A DNA stretch of 64,000 bases. Origin: Galbibacter sp048266365 (lineage in GTDB: Bacteria > Bacteroidota > Bacteroidia > Flavobacteriales > Flavobacteriaceae). The first letter of the stretch is position 1; every line of letters starts with the position of its first letter. Below, piece by piece: positions 19,401 through 27,717 of this stretch. Where the stretch lies: assembly GCF_048266365.1 (NCBI RefSeq), contig NZ_JBLWZP010000003.1, positions 62,001 to 126,000 of the forward strand, read 5' to 3'. Made by a program: the position numbers and the translations under genes. The notes beneath the pieces are model-generated. The model worked only from the letters and a program-made list of their open reading frames with translations. It searched no databases and was not told the DNA's origin.

Positions 19401-22400
19401 TTAAAAAGTTAATTGCACCCCTAACATATAGGTTCTTGGTCTTGGATAAGTTCCATTATCAAAACCAGGTTCAAAAACGCCCGAATTAAAATCAGGATTG
19501 TAGCCTTTATAGGATTGAAAAGTGTACACATTCTGTAGCGTCCCATATACTCTTGCAGAGCTTAAAAGTGTTCCCAGAGCACTTTCCGGAATTTTATATC
19601 CCACAGAAATGGTGTTCAACCTCAAATAATCTCCTTTTTGCAACCAACCTGGTCGGTCAGAGTCGCGTGCATTACCATTAGGGTCATTGGCCACTACCCT
19701 TGGTATTGTCGTGTCGGTATTCTCAGGAGTCCATCGATTTAAAATATCCTCATGAGAATTTATATAGTCTGTAGACCACATCAGGGTTCTGTATATTCTA
19801 CTGTTGATATAATAATCAGCAGCCCCAGAAGCAAATACGGTAAAATCAAAGTTTTTGTAGTTAGCTGAAAAATTCAAGCCATAGGTAATGCCGGGAATTG
19901 CACTACCTAAAAACGTTCTATCATCAGCATTGATGACTCCGTCATCATTTAAGTCTTTAAATTTCACGTCTCCTGGAGAAGTTGCAGAAGTCTGAAATGC
20001 ATGCGAAGTAATTTCATCTGTCGTTTGAAAAATCCCATCGTAAACATAGCCAAAATGTGCTCCGACTTCACCTCCAACTTGTGTCTTTGATCCAACACCA
20101 TAAACGGGCTCATCGTTTCCCCCTAAAGCTAAAACTTCATTTTTGAGGGTACTGAGGTTAGCAGAGATATCGAAGTTAAAGTCACTACCGTTTGTGTAAT
20201 GATACGTCAAAGCAACATCCACACCGGTATTTTTCAAACTCCCCGCATTCACGATAGGTCTTTTATTGATAGAACCTACAGAGGCTGGAATCGGCACTCC
20301 AACTAGGACATCTGTTGTTTCTTTGTTATAATACTCCACGGTAAGATCCAGAGCATTATTAAATAACGAAGCATCCATTCCAATATTCAGTGAAGAAGAG
20401 GTTTCCCATTTGATATCCTCTGCTACGATATTAGCTTGCAGTCCTCCGATGACGGTCTGTCCTCCAAAGTTGTATAAAATATTTCGGTTGACGACGGGTT
20501 GGTATAAATAATCGCCAATGTTTTGATTCCCGAGTTCGCCATAACTTGCACGAAATTTTAAATCGCTGATAATCGCTTTTGGTATCTTAAAGAAGTCTTC
20601 ATTGGAAATTCTCCAACCTACTGCCACGGAAGGGTAGGTTCCATACATATTGCTGGATGAAAATCTTGATGAGCCATCCCTACGTATGGTACCGGTTATC
20701 AGATAACGGTCGTCAAAATTATAATTCACTCTACCGAAAATTGAAGCCAACGTACTAGTTGATTCTCCTCCTCCAGAGGTATGATTTTCTCCATTAGAAA
20801 GTACGGGAAGATACGGCTCAGGAAGGTTTTCCGAGTGACCTGTACGCGTCACTGCTTCGTTCTTTTGAAAGGTTTGTCCAAGTAGCAAGTCTAAGGTATG
20901 CTTTCCAAAAGTCTTTTTATAATTCAATGTGTTTTCAACCAAACTCACTGTGTATATTCTGGAATTGTCATCCAAGAGTGATTTTCCTGAATTGAAGAAA
21001 TAACCCATTTCAAAAGCAGGAACAAAAGAGAAGTCTCTAGCTTGGGTTTTATCATAACTTAAGTTCATTTTATATGTAAGCTCATTCCCTCCTTTATTCC
21101 ATAGTTTAAGTTCCGGATTAATAATGGCAAATGTGCGATCCACCTCTACCCAGTTGGTGAACAAACTATTAATTCCAGGAACATTTAACGCTATGGTCTG
21201 ATGTAACTCTGAACTAGTTCCTGCAAAGCCTCCTTTATTATTAGAATCATATACGCCCATCGTTGGAATGGCAATCACCAAATCATTAATTAATGGAGGT
21301 CTACCACCGGTAAGCACGTCTCCTCTGAAGGTTAAAGAGTTCTCAAAGGAATGCGAATAATACAAGGACGGTGAAATTTTAAATATTCCTTTTTCCAGGG
21401 TGGTATTAATTCTACCGGAATAGCGTTCATAAGTGGGACCCTTTCCGACTAAAAAACCTTCGTTGCTATAATAGTCAACTGAGGCGTTATAGGTAACGGA
21501 TTCTCCACCACCTGAAAAATTAAAATTGTGATTCACCCTGCTACCACTTTTAATACCGGCTTTTTGCCAGTCTGTATCAATATTATCAATAAATAACGGT
21601 GAATTAGGATCGTTACCGGCAATCAATGGCATTCCTGCATTAACTCGTTTTTCGTTGACGATCATCTGATAATCCTCACGCTTAAGTACAGGCATGATTT
21701 GATTCACCTGATCAATCCCATAATAACCACTGTACTGAATTTTTAAAGGTGTGTTGTTTCTCCCTTTTTTAGTTGTGATAATAACCACCCCATTCGCAGC
21801 TCTCGAACCGTAAATAGCGCCAGCAGAGGCATCTTTTAGCACCTGAACTGTTGCGATGTCATTTGGATTAAAATCCCGAATTGATGTCCCTACCGGGACA
21901 CCATCCACAATATATAAAGGCTGGTTGTTCCCAAAAGTTCCTACACCGCGAATACGGATATTAGGTGAGGCACCCGGTTGCCCATCAGAGGTAACCATCA
22001 CCCCGGCAGCACGTCCTTGAAGTAGCTGAGAGATATCACTGTTGGATACCTTTTGAGCTTCACTTGCCTGAATTACGGAAACAGAACCTGTAAGATCTGC
22101 TTTTTTCTGGGTACCGTAACCAATAACCACAACCTCTTCTAGGGAAGTATTATCAAGTTCGAGCGAAGCGTTGATAGTGCTACCGCCCCCTACGGTAATT
22201 TCTTGGCTTTTAAACCCGATATAAGAAAATACCAGTACATCCGAGGTAGAAGCTTCAATACTGTAATTCCCATAAAAATCAGTAGCCACACCAGTGTTTG
22301 TCCCTTTGACAAGAACATTAACTCCGGGAAGTGGTTCTCCCCCTTGAGCAGCTACTACTGTTCCAGTGATGGTCTTACCCTGAGCGCAAAGCCCAAACGG

Positions 22401-22487
22401 CAAAAACATCATTGCGGCAACTAAATACGGAATCCCTCCCATAAATAAAGTACCGATACGATACTTTAAATGTTTACTTAAAATCAT
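19401..22487 (-). CDS. SusC/RagA-family TonB-dependent outer-membrane transporter
   Basis: The 1028-residue protein has a signal peptide ending FGLCAQ, a carboxypeptidase-D regulatory-like domain (ITGTVVAAQGGEPLPGVNV), then the TonB box/plug region (SLEEVVVIGYGTQKKADLTG, LQGRAAGVMVTSDGQPG, PLYIVDGVPVG, VLKDASAGAIYGSRAANGVV). A 22-strand barrel follows and ends in YMLGVQLTF, the C-terminal aromatic expected of outer-membrane barrels. It imports oligosaccharides using TonB energy. It is the first gene of the arabinan operon and is divergent from araR, with the control region between them. Confidence 0.96.
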   Translation of the reverse strand: MILSKHLKYRIGTLFMGGIPYLVAAMMFLPFGLCAQGKTITGTVVAAQGGEPLPGVNVLVKGTNTGVATDFYGNYSIEASTSDVLVFSYIGFKSQEITVGGGSTINASLELDNTSLEEVVVIGYGTQKKADLTGSVSVIQASEAQKVSNSDISQLLQGRAAGVMVTSDGQPGASPNIRIRGVGTFGNNQPLYIVDGVPVGTSIRDFNPNDIATVQVLKDASAGAIYGSRAANGVVIITTKKGRNNTPLKIQYSGYYGIDQVNQIMPVLKREDYQMIVNEKRVNAGMPLIAGNDPNSPLFIDNIDTDWQKAGIKSGSRVNHNFNFSGGGESVTYNASVDYYSNEGFLVGKGPTYERYSGRINTTLEKGIFKISPSLYYSHSFENSLTFRGDVLTGGRPPLINDLVIAIPTMGVYDSNNKGGFAGTSSELHQTIALNVPGINSLFTNWVEVDRTFAIINPELKLWNKGGNELTYKMNLSYDKTQARDFSFVPAFEMGYFFNSGKSLLDDNSRIYTVSLVENTLNYKKTFGKHTLDLLLGQTFQKNEAVTRTGHSENLPEPYLPVLSNGENHTSGGGESTSTLASIFGRVNYNFDDRYLITGTIRRDGSSRFSSSNMYGTYPSVAVGWRISNEDFFKIPKAIISDLKFRASYGELGNQNIGDYLYQPVVNRNILYNFGGQTVIGGLQANIVAEDIKWETSSSLNIGMDASLFNNALDLTVEYYNKETTDVLVGVPIPASVGSINKRPIVNAGSLKNTGVDVALTYHYTNGSDFNFDISANLSTLKNEVLALGGNDEPVYGVGSKTQVGGEVGAHFGYVYDGIFQTTDEITSHAFQTSATSPGDVKFKDLNDDGVINADDRTFLGSAIPGITYGLNFSANYKNFDFTVFASGAADYYINSRIYRTLMWSTDYINSHEDILNRWTPENTDTTIPRVVANDPNGNARDSDRPGWLQKGDYLRLNTISVGYKIPESALGTLLSSARVYGTLQNVYTFQSYKGYNPDFNSGVFEPGFDNGTYPRPRTYMLGVQLTF

Positions 22488-22708
22488 GATTAGCTAGTTT
22501 AAATTATAAGTGTTGTTTTTACATTTCCAAATTAATTAATAATTATTCACAAAAACAAATAAAATATTAAGTGATTCATTAAAATATTGTTATATAACTA
22601 CTTATAACGCAATGAGCTCCGATTGCCACTGGTTTGAATAAAAATAAAGAAGTTGAGCTTGTCAAAAAAAAACGTAATTTTACACCTGTTTTGATTAAAT
22701 CTACCCAC
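22488..22708. promoter_or_regulatory. susC-araR divergent control region
   Basis: This 221-bp, very AT-rich region separates susC from the predicted araR start. It should carry the AraR operator and the promoters of both genes. The only short perfect dyad that stands out is GTTATATAAC at 22589-22598; ATTAATTAAT near 22531 is low-complexity. No exact TAnnTTTG box was found on either strand. The dyad is a candidate only. Confidence 0.35.
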
Positions 22709-23398
22709 ATGTTAAACAGTTACAGTAAAGAGGATAAAGTTTTATTAGCAGTTGATTGTATCATTTTCGGCTTTGACAAAGAAGAACTCAAGATACTTTT
22801 AATTAAGAGGGATTTTGAGCCGGAGAAAGGAAAATGGTCACTTATGGGCGGTTTCTTGCAACGAGCTGAAACCTTAGATGATGCGGGGAATAGGATACTT
22901 CAGACACTTACCGGTATCAACAATATTTACATGGAGCAACTTTACGGGTTCAGTAAAGTTGATCGGGATCCGGTGGAACGTACAATTTCTGTTGCCTATT
23001 ATGCACTGATTAATATTGAAGATCACAATGAAGAGCTCATTGAAAAATACTCAGCACGTTGGTTTAATATAAAAGAGGCTCCTGAATTGATCTTTGACCA
23101 TAATGACATGGTAAATCATGCCATTAGACGACTTCAGTACAGAACCTCAACCAAACCTATAGGATTTGAGCTCCTTCCTGAGAAATTTACCATGAGACAA
23201 CTTCAAAAGCTCTATGAGGCTATTTTAGACGAAAAATTAGATAAGCGTAATTTTATCAATAAAATCAACAACCTCGATATCTTAATCAAACTAGACGAAA
23301 AGGATATGTCCTCTTCTAGAAAAGGTTCATTCTTGTATGAATTTGACAAGGAGAAGTATCATAAAAAAGTAGAAGACGGATTTACCTTTAAAATCTAA
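22709..23398 (+). CDS. araR: Nudix-related L-arabinose regulator AraR (NrtR family)
   Basis: The frame opens at 22634, but the Met before LNSYSKEDKVLLAVDCIIFG is the conserved family start, giving 229 residues. The N-terminal Nudix-like domain has GKWSLMGGFLQRAETL, but the Nudix-box catalytic stretch reads AGNRILQTLTG and lacks the REXXEE core. It should therefore sense a ligand, not hydrolyse one. The C-terminal winged helix contains TMRQLQKLYEAILDEKLDKRNF. Bacteroidota AraR proteins of this type control arabinose genes and bind L-arabinose. Its divergent position at the head of the arabinan operon strongly supports that role. Confidence 0.9.
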   Translation: MLNSYSKEDKVLLAVDCIIFGFDKEELKILLIKRDFEPEKGKWSLMGGFLQRAETLDDAGNRILQTLTGINNIYMEQLYGFSKVDRDPVERTISVAYYALINIEDHNEELIEKYSARWFNIKEAPELIFDHNDMVNHAIRRLQYRTSTKPIGFELLPEKFTMRQLQKLYEAILDEKLDKRNFINKINNLDILIKLDEKDMSSSRKGSFLYEFDKEKYHKKVEDGFTFKI

Positions 23399-23425
23399 TT
23401 CACATAGTGTTAAAACACCCTTAGA

Positions 23426-24418
23426 CTACTTTTTGTTGTGATCCGTAAAATCGCGATGCTCTTTTTTATACAATTCGTCTGTCGGTAAGCTTTTGAAATA
23501 CTCGTACGTTAGACGCATTCCAATTTTTCTACCCACTTTGGGTTCCCATTGCAAAATTTCTTTTGCCTTAGAAATATCCGGCCTTCTTTGTTGTGGATCA
23601 TCCTTAGGTAAAGGTTTGTAGACTATTTTTTGATCAGCACCTGTTAATTTCACGATTTCTTCCGCAAAATCTTTTATTGAAATTTCAGTAGGGTTACCAA
23701 TATTAATCGGATAGTGATAATCACTCATTAATAAACGGTAGATTCCTTCGACTTGGTCATCTACATAACAGAAGGATCGTGTTTGACTTCCATCTCCAAA
23801 GACGGTCAAATCCTCTCCTCTGAGTGCTTGTCCAATAAAAGCAGGAATAACACGTCCATCGTTAAGACGCATTCTGGGACCATAGGTGTTGAATATACGG
23901 GCAATACGAGTATCTAGTTGATGAAATCTGTGATACGCCATGGTAATGGACTCCATAAAGCGTTTGGCTTCATCATAAACTCCTCTAGGCCCAACAGGGC
24001 TAACGTTTCCGTAGTATTCTTCGGTTTGCGGGTGTACCAACGGATCTCCGTACACCTCAGAAGTAGAGGCTACGAGAATTCGAGCGTTTTTATCCTTAGA
24101 CAAACCCAGTAAATTATGAGTACCGATGGCACCCACTTTAAGGGTTTGAATTGGAATCTTTAAATAATCAATTGGGCTTGCCGGTGAAGCAAAGTGTAAA
24201 ACATAATCTAGAGGACCGGAGATATCTACAAAAGTAGTCACATCATGATGCCTAAATTCAAAGTTCTCATTTGATCTAAGATGTTCAATATTTTTTAAAC
24301 TACCGGTGATAAGATTATCCATCCCGATAACGTACATGCCTTCTTTAATAAACCGATCACATAAGTGTGAACCTAAAAATCCAGCTGCACCAGTAATTAA
24401 AATTCGCTTCCTTTCCAC
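23426..24418 (-). CDS. uxs: UDP-glucuronate decarboxylase (UDP-xylose synthase), SDR family
   Basis: The 330-residue extended SDR has the NAD-binding GAAGFLGSHLCDRF motif, STSEVYGDPLVHPQ, and the catalytic YDEAKRFMES (YxxxK) preceded by GNVSPVGPRGVYDE, a pattern specific to UDP-glucuronate decarboxylases. RIARIFNTYGPRMRLNDGRVIP and GDGSQTRSFCYVDD also fit. It makes UDP-xylose from UDP-glucuronate in the cytoplasm for surface glycans. It is convergent with araR (27 bp between stops) and is probably a core cell-envelope gene, not part of the arabinan locus. Confidence 0.9.
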   Translation of the reverse strand: MERKRILITGAAGFLGSHLCDRFIKEGMYVIGMDNLITGSLKNIEHLRSNENFEFRHHDVTTFVDISGPLDYVLHFASPASPIDYLKIPIQTLKVGAIGTHNLLGLSKDKNARILVASTSEVYGDPLVHPQTEEYYGNVSPVGPRGVYDEAKRFMESITMAYHRFHQLDTRIARIFNTYGPRMRLNDGRVIPAFIGQALRGEDLTVFGDGSQTRSFCYVDDQVEGIYRLLMSDYHYPINIGNPTEISIKDFAEEIVKLTGADQKIVYKPLPKDDPQQRRPDISKAKEILQWEPKVGRKIGMRLTYEYFKSLPTDELYKKEHRDFTDHNKK

Positions 24419-24495
24419 TATTACATTTCTTTGAAAGCGAAGGTAACTAAAATTGAAGTAAATTACGACTCCATGGATCGGTTCTGTTCTAATTA

Positions 24496-25692
24496 TTATT
24501 TACAGTCCTGAAGGACCATTTTTTGTTTAGCTACTTTTTGGTTTCTGAAGTACAGAATTACAAGTGCAAGTATAACCCCAGAAGCTGCAAGTCCAGCACC
24601 GACTACACTCGCCGAAGTAAATCCATACCCAAATGCAATGGGTAAACCTGCAAGATAGGCTCCTGATGCATTTCCCATATTAAAGGCACTTTGATTGGCA
24701 GATGAACCTAACATTTCTGAACCTTTAGCACTGTTGATGACCGCCATCTGTATCGGTGTTGATACTGTAAATGCAATCATTCCAACAATAAAAGTCATGA
24801 CTAAAACTGCCACACCTGTTGGGGCTATAACTACATTAAGTAACAACATTAATACCATGATAACCAAGCTAATAATAACTGCTTTTAAAGGAGAAAACAC
24901 CTCTGCTAGCTTCGCTCCAATAAAATTACCGATCACCATGCCGGTACCTGCGATGATCATACCGTAACTAACCATATTTGGGCTTAAACCTGCTTCTTCT
25001 GTGATTAACGGTGCAATATAACTATACCAAGCAAAGAAACCACCTGTCCCAACGGTTGTTAGAAGTACGATTCCCAAAAAATCTAAATTTTTAAAGACCT
25101 TAAATTCACTTTTGATATTTTGATTTTTACTTCTCTCCATAGCGGGCATCCAAAAATGAATGCTCAACATGGTCAAGATCCCAATTACACCAACAATCAA
25201 AAATGAAATACTCCAATGAAAATGATGACCTACATAAGTTCCGATTGGAACCCCAATAACATTGGCAAGTGTTAATCCTGTGAACATCGTGGCTATGGCC
25301 TTAGCTGACTTCCCTTCTCTGGCTAATTTCCCGGCTACAACAGCACCTATTCCGAAAAATGCTCCGTGTGGTAATCCGGACAAAAATCGAGCTACTAGCA
25401 ATAAACTATAATTGTTTGCAAAGGCCGATAAAGTGTTAAATATGGTGAACCAAACCATTAAATACAACAGCATTTTATGCGGAGCTATTTTATTTCCTAT
25501 GACGGTCAATAACGGCGCTCCTACAACAACCCCAAGAGCATAAGCAGATATAAAGTGCCCAGCTTGTGGAATACTTATGCCAAGTGCTCCGGCAACATCC
25601 GGAAGGATACCCATGATGACAAATTCGGTCATCCCAATACCAAATCCTCCAATGGCTAGAGCTAATAATGCTTTTTTGTTTGTAATTGTCAT
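24496..25692 (-). CDS. MFS transporter, DHA1/AraJ-like
   Basis: The 398-residue protein has 12 predicted membrane segments and the DHA1-subfamily start LALAIGGFGIGMTEFVIMGILPDVA, with GHFISAYALGVVVGAPLLT and FLSGLPHGAFFGIGAVVAGKLA. These match AraJ/YdhP-type sugar or drug efflux carriers. AraJ is induced by arabinose in other bacteria, but here the gene lies outside the arabinan operon, behind the UDP-xylose synthase. The substrate cannot be inferred; efflux of a sugar or small toxin is most likely. Confidence 0.82.
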   Translation of the reverse strand: MTITNKKALLALAIGGFGIGMTEFVIMGILPDVAGALGISIPQAGHFISAYALGVVVGAPLLTVIGNKIAPHKMLLYLMVWFTIFNTLSAFANNYSLLLVARFLSGLPHGAFFGIGAVVAGKLAREGKSAKAIATMFTGLTLANVIGVPIGTYVGHHFHWSISFLIVGVIGILTMLSIHFWMPAMERSKNQNIKSEFKVFKNLDFLGIVLLTTVGTGGFFAWYSYIAPLITEEAGLSPNMVSYGMIIAGTGMVIGNFIGAKLAEVFSPLKAVIISLVIMVLMLLLNVVIAPTGVAVLVMTFIVGMIAFTVSTPIQMAVINSAKGSEMLGSSANQSAFNMGNASGAYLAGLPIAFGYGFTSASVVGAGLAASGVILALVILYFRNQKVAKQKMVLQDCK

Positions 25693-25825
25693 ATATTTCC
25701 CAAAATTTCAATGGGCAAAAATACGTCAAATATATTGCAAACACTTGTGCTTAATTGTCAAGTTTATGTGAAATTATAACCAAAACAAACGCTTCTATTC
25801 TAATCTAAAAAACAAGGATTAAGTA

Positions 25826-26941
25826 TTATTCAGATTTAGGCACCAACTTTACAACTCCGGTACCCTCCACACCAACATAGATATAGCCATCAGGACCTTG
25901 TATTACACTTCGGATTCTGCCCAGACCTTCTACTAATTTTTCTCGTTGTGTCACTTTGTTGTTTTCAATCACAAGTCTTTCCACATAACCAAATTTTAAA
26001 GACCCTACCATAAGGCTTCCTTTCCAATTTGGATAGACATCGGAAGTAACAAAGGTCATCCCACTAGGGGCTATAGAAGGTACCCAATAGTATAATGGCT
26101 GCTCCATTCCTTCTTTTTTGGTGGTTTCTGTTAAAGTAGTACCATCATAATTCTCTCCGTAGCTAATAACTGGCCACCCATAATTAGCACCCTTTTTAAC
26201 TTTGTTAATTTCATCCCCACCTTGAGGGCCGTGCTCATGAACCCAGATTTCACCTGTTTTGTAATGCTTCAACATCCCTTGAGGGTTTCTATGTCCGTAG
26301 GAATAAATAGCCTTAACAGCGTTAGGAGTATTATAGAATGGATTGGACTGCGGTACACGACCATCGTCGTATAAACGATAAACCTTTCCACCATCTCTGG
26401 TTATATCTTGCGGATTCACATCTCTCTCACCACGTTCTCCTATTGAGAAATACAGGAAACCTTCATTATCAAAGGCTATACGAGACCCAAAGTGCTGTCC
26501 TTTTGTTGAGTTAGGTGATGCTTTGTAGAGTTGTTGTGTATCTGTCAAACTATTACCATTGAGTTTAGCCCTAGCTATTGCAGTGTGTCCCCCTTCTCCT
26601 TCTCCCTCATCACTGGCGTAAGAAAAATAGATCCATCCATTTTCTTTATAGTTGGGGTGCAATTTGACATCCATAAGACCACCTTGCCCCCTGTTGTAGA
26701 TTTGCAAGTCCATGAAAATCTCTGTTTTTTTTCCTTCATGAACTAAGTATAGTTTCCCGGACTTCTCAGTAACCAGTAAATCTCCGCTGGGTAAAAATGC
26801 CATGCCCCATGGAATATTAATCCCTTCTACTACGGTCTCGACATCATAAGTGATTTTATCTGGAGTTTTTATTGTCTTATCATCCTGTGCACAAGACGCT
26901 TGCGCTGCAACCAGCACGAGTAAGGCGAAATACTTTTTCAT
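25826..26941 (-). CDS. Soluble aldose sugar dehydrogenase-like protein (PQQ type, GSDH), lipoprotein
   Basis: The 371-residue six-bladed propeller has a leader ending AAQASC (lipobox-like). Family motifs are GINIPWGMAFLPSGDLLVTEKSG, GGLMDVKLHPNY, HFGSRIAFDNEGFLYFSIGERG, YGHRNPQGM and EHGPQGGDEIN. Periplasmic enzymes of this family oxidise aldoses with PQQ. No pqq biosynthesis genes are in the window, so cofactor supply is unknown. It could oxidise arabinose or other pentoses, but there is no operon link. Confidence 0.85.
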   Translation of the reverse strand: MKKYFALLVLVAAQASCAQDDKTIKTPDKITYDVETVVEGINIPWGMAFLPSGDLLVTEKSGKLYLVHEGKKTEIFMDLQIYNRGQGGLMDVKLHPNYKENGWIYFSYASDEGEGEGGHTAIARAKLNGNSLTDTQQLYKASPNSTKGQHFGSRIAFDNEGFLYFSIGERGERDVNPQDITRDGGKVYRLYDDGRVPQSNPFYNTPNAVKAIYSYGHRNPQGMLKHYKTGEIWVHEHGPQGGDEINKVKKGANYGWPVISYGENYDGTTLTETTKKEGMEQPLYYWVPSIAPSGMTFVTSDVYPNWKGSLMVGSLKFGYVERLVIENNKVTQREKLVEGLGRIRSVIQGPDGYIYVGVEGTGVVKLVPKSE

Positions 26942-27059
26942 TATTTATTTTTTTTTGATTTAAAGACGGTAAATTAGACTAAAATTTACCACAACTAAGA
27001 GAAGTGGCATCTTAAAAATATGTTAAATTAAAAAAACCTAAAAAATGCTTCTCCGAATG

Positions 27060-27091
27060 TTGGTTTATTTAAAAAAAGAATAATACTTTTG
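27060..27091 (+). promoter_or_regulatory. Promoter of tRNA-Pro(TGG)
   Basis: TACTTTTG at 27084-27091 matches the Bacteroidota -7 consensus TAnnTTTG. A TTGG sits about 20 bp upstream at 27060-27063, near the -33 element. The tRNA begins 58 bp downstream of the box. Confidence 0.5.
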
Positions 27092-27148
27092 TGCCCGCTT
27101 AATAGCAAAACCTATTCCCATAATAGGAACATATTGAACTTTTACATT

Positions 27149-27223
27149 CGGGGTGTAGCGTAGCCCGGTTATCGCGCCGCGTTTGGGACGCGGAGGTCGC
27201 AGGTTCGAATCCTGCCACCCCGA
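27149..27223 (+). tRNA. tRNA-Pro (anticodon TGG)
   Basis: The 7-bp acceptor stem CGGGGTG/CACCCCG has a discriminator A at 27223. The anticodon stem CCGCG/CGCGG encloses loop TTTGGGA with anticodon TGG at 27184-27186. The T-arm is GCAGGTTCGAATCCTGC. Position 1 is C, as in tRNA-Pro. CCA is not encoded. An AT-rich hairpin follows within about 25 bp and acts as terminator and as the left end of a repeat-flanked insertion. Confidence 0.97.
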
Positions 27224-27230
27224 CTAACCT

Positions 27231-27340
27231 AGAAATAGGTCAACAAAAAACACTGTTAATCTTTTGATTTTCAGTGTTTTTTTGTTTTTTATGCATTTGT
27301 TTGATTTCATTTAAAACCATATAAAAGGTGTGCAATTAGG
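27231..27340 (+). repeat. Left ~110-bp direct repeat with tRNA terminator hairpin (putative att site)
   Basis: This block starts after tRNA-Pro(TGG) and contains hairpin AAAACACTG/CAGTGTTTT (27247-27280), with an inner AATC/GATT pairing and a T-run. An AT-rich tail holds ATGCATTTGTTTGATTTC. It recurs with scattered mismatches at 29137-29244. It is best read as a terminator duplicated on insertion of a small element (attL-like). Confidence 0.75.
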
Positions 27341-27358
27341 GGAACTCTTGGGGGAAGA

Positions 27359-27590
27359 TATCTGGGAGAAGACGATAACAGTAAGACCTTGCGGGAACTA
27401 AAGAAGGTTAAGGGACATCTACCTAAAACAATTGAACTACGAATTTGTGACCGATTTTGAACATTATCTTCGTAATTACAGTAACTCCAAGAAACAACTC
27501 ATGTTAGGCAACAATGGCGTTATGAAGCACTTGGAACGGTTTAAAAAAATAATAAACCTTGCCGTTAAACTGAAGTGGATGCACTCATAG
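27359..27590 (+). pseudogene. Tyrosine integrase remnant (core-binding domain)
   Basis: Translation gives YLGEDDNSKTL in one frame, then after a frameshift YLKQLNYEFVTDFEHYLRNY and GNNGVMKHLERFKKIINLAV, ending at a stop. The pieces align in order with residues about 104-210 of the intact integrase at 35316-36566. The catalytic domain and N-terminal arm domain are gone. This is a decayed relative of that integrase, left inside the direct-repeat-bounded cassette beside tRNA-Pro(TGG). Confidence 0.85.
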
Positions 27591-27614
27591 GAGCAAAATT
27601 TATCGAAATTAGGA

Positions 27615-27703
27615 GATTTACCTTTACTCTGTCACAAATAATCCCAAAAATTTACCCTTACTTTGTTACATAATTTTGATAAATTTACCCTTACTTTGTT
27701 ACA
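27615..27703 (+). repeat. 33-bp tandem repeat upstream of the DUF4143 ATPase
   Basis: Three copies of a core AATTTACCCTTACTTTGTT start near 27615, 27649 and 27682, a period of 33-34 bp. The last two are identical over 22 bp; the first is diverged. The array ends about 15 bp before the ATPase start codon. It could be an array of regulator sites or repeated promoter elements, since each core holds TTACTTTG, one mismatch from TAnnTTTG. Confidence 0.8.
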
Positions 27704-27717
27704 ATAGATATAGAAGT

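Noticed and set aside
22530..22545. ATTAATTAAT palindrome as AraR operator
   Set aside because: Low-complexity AT sequence likely to occur by chance here.
22634..22708. Upstream start of AraR
   Set aside because: The added 25 residues are Lys/Asn-rich with no similarity to the family, and they would shorten the shared promoter region.
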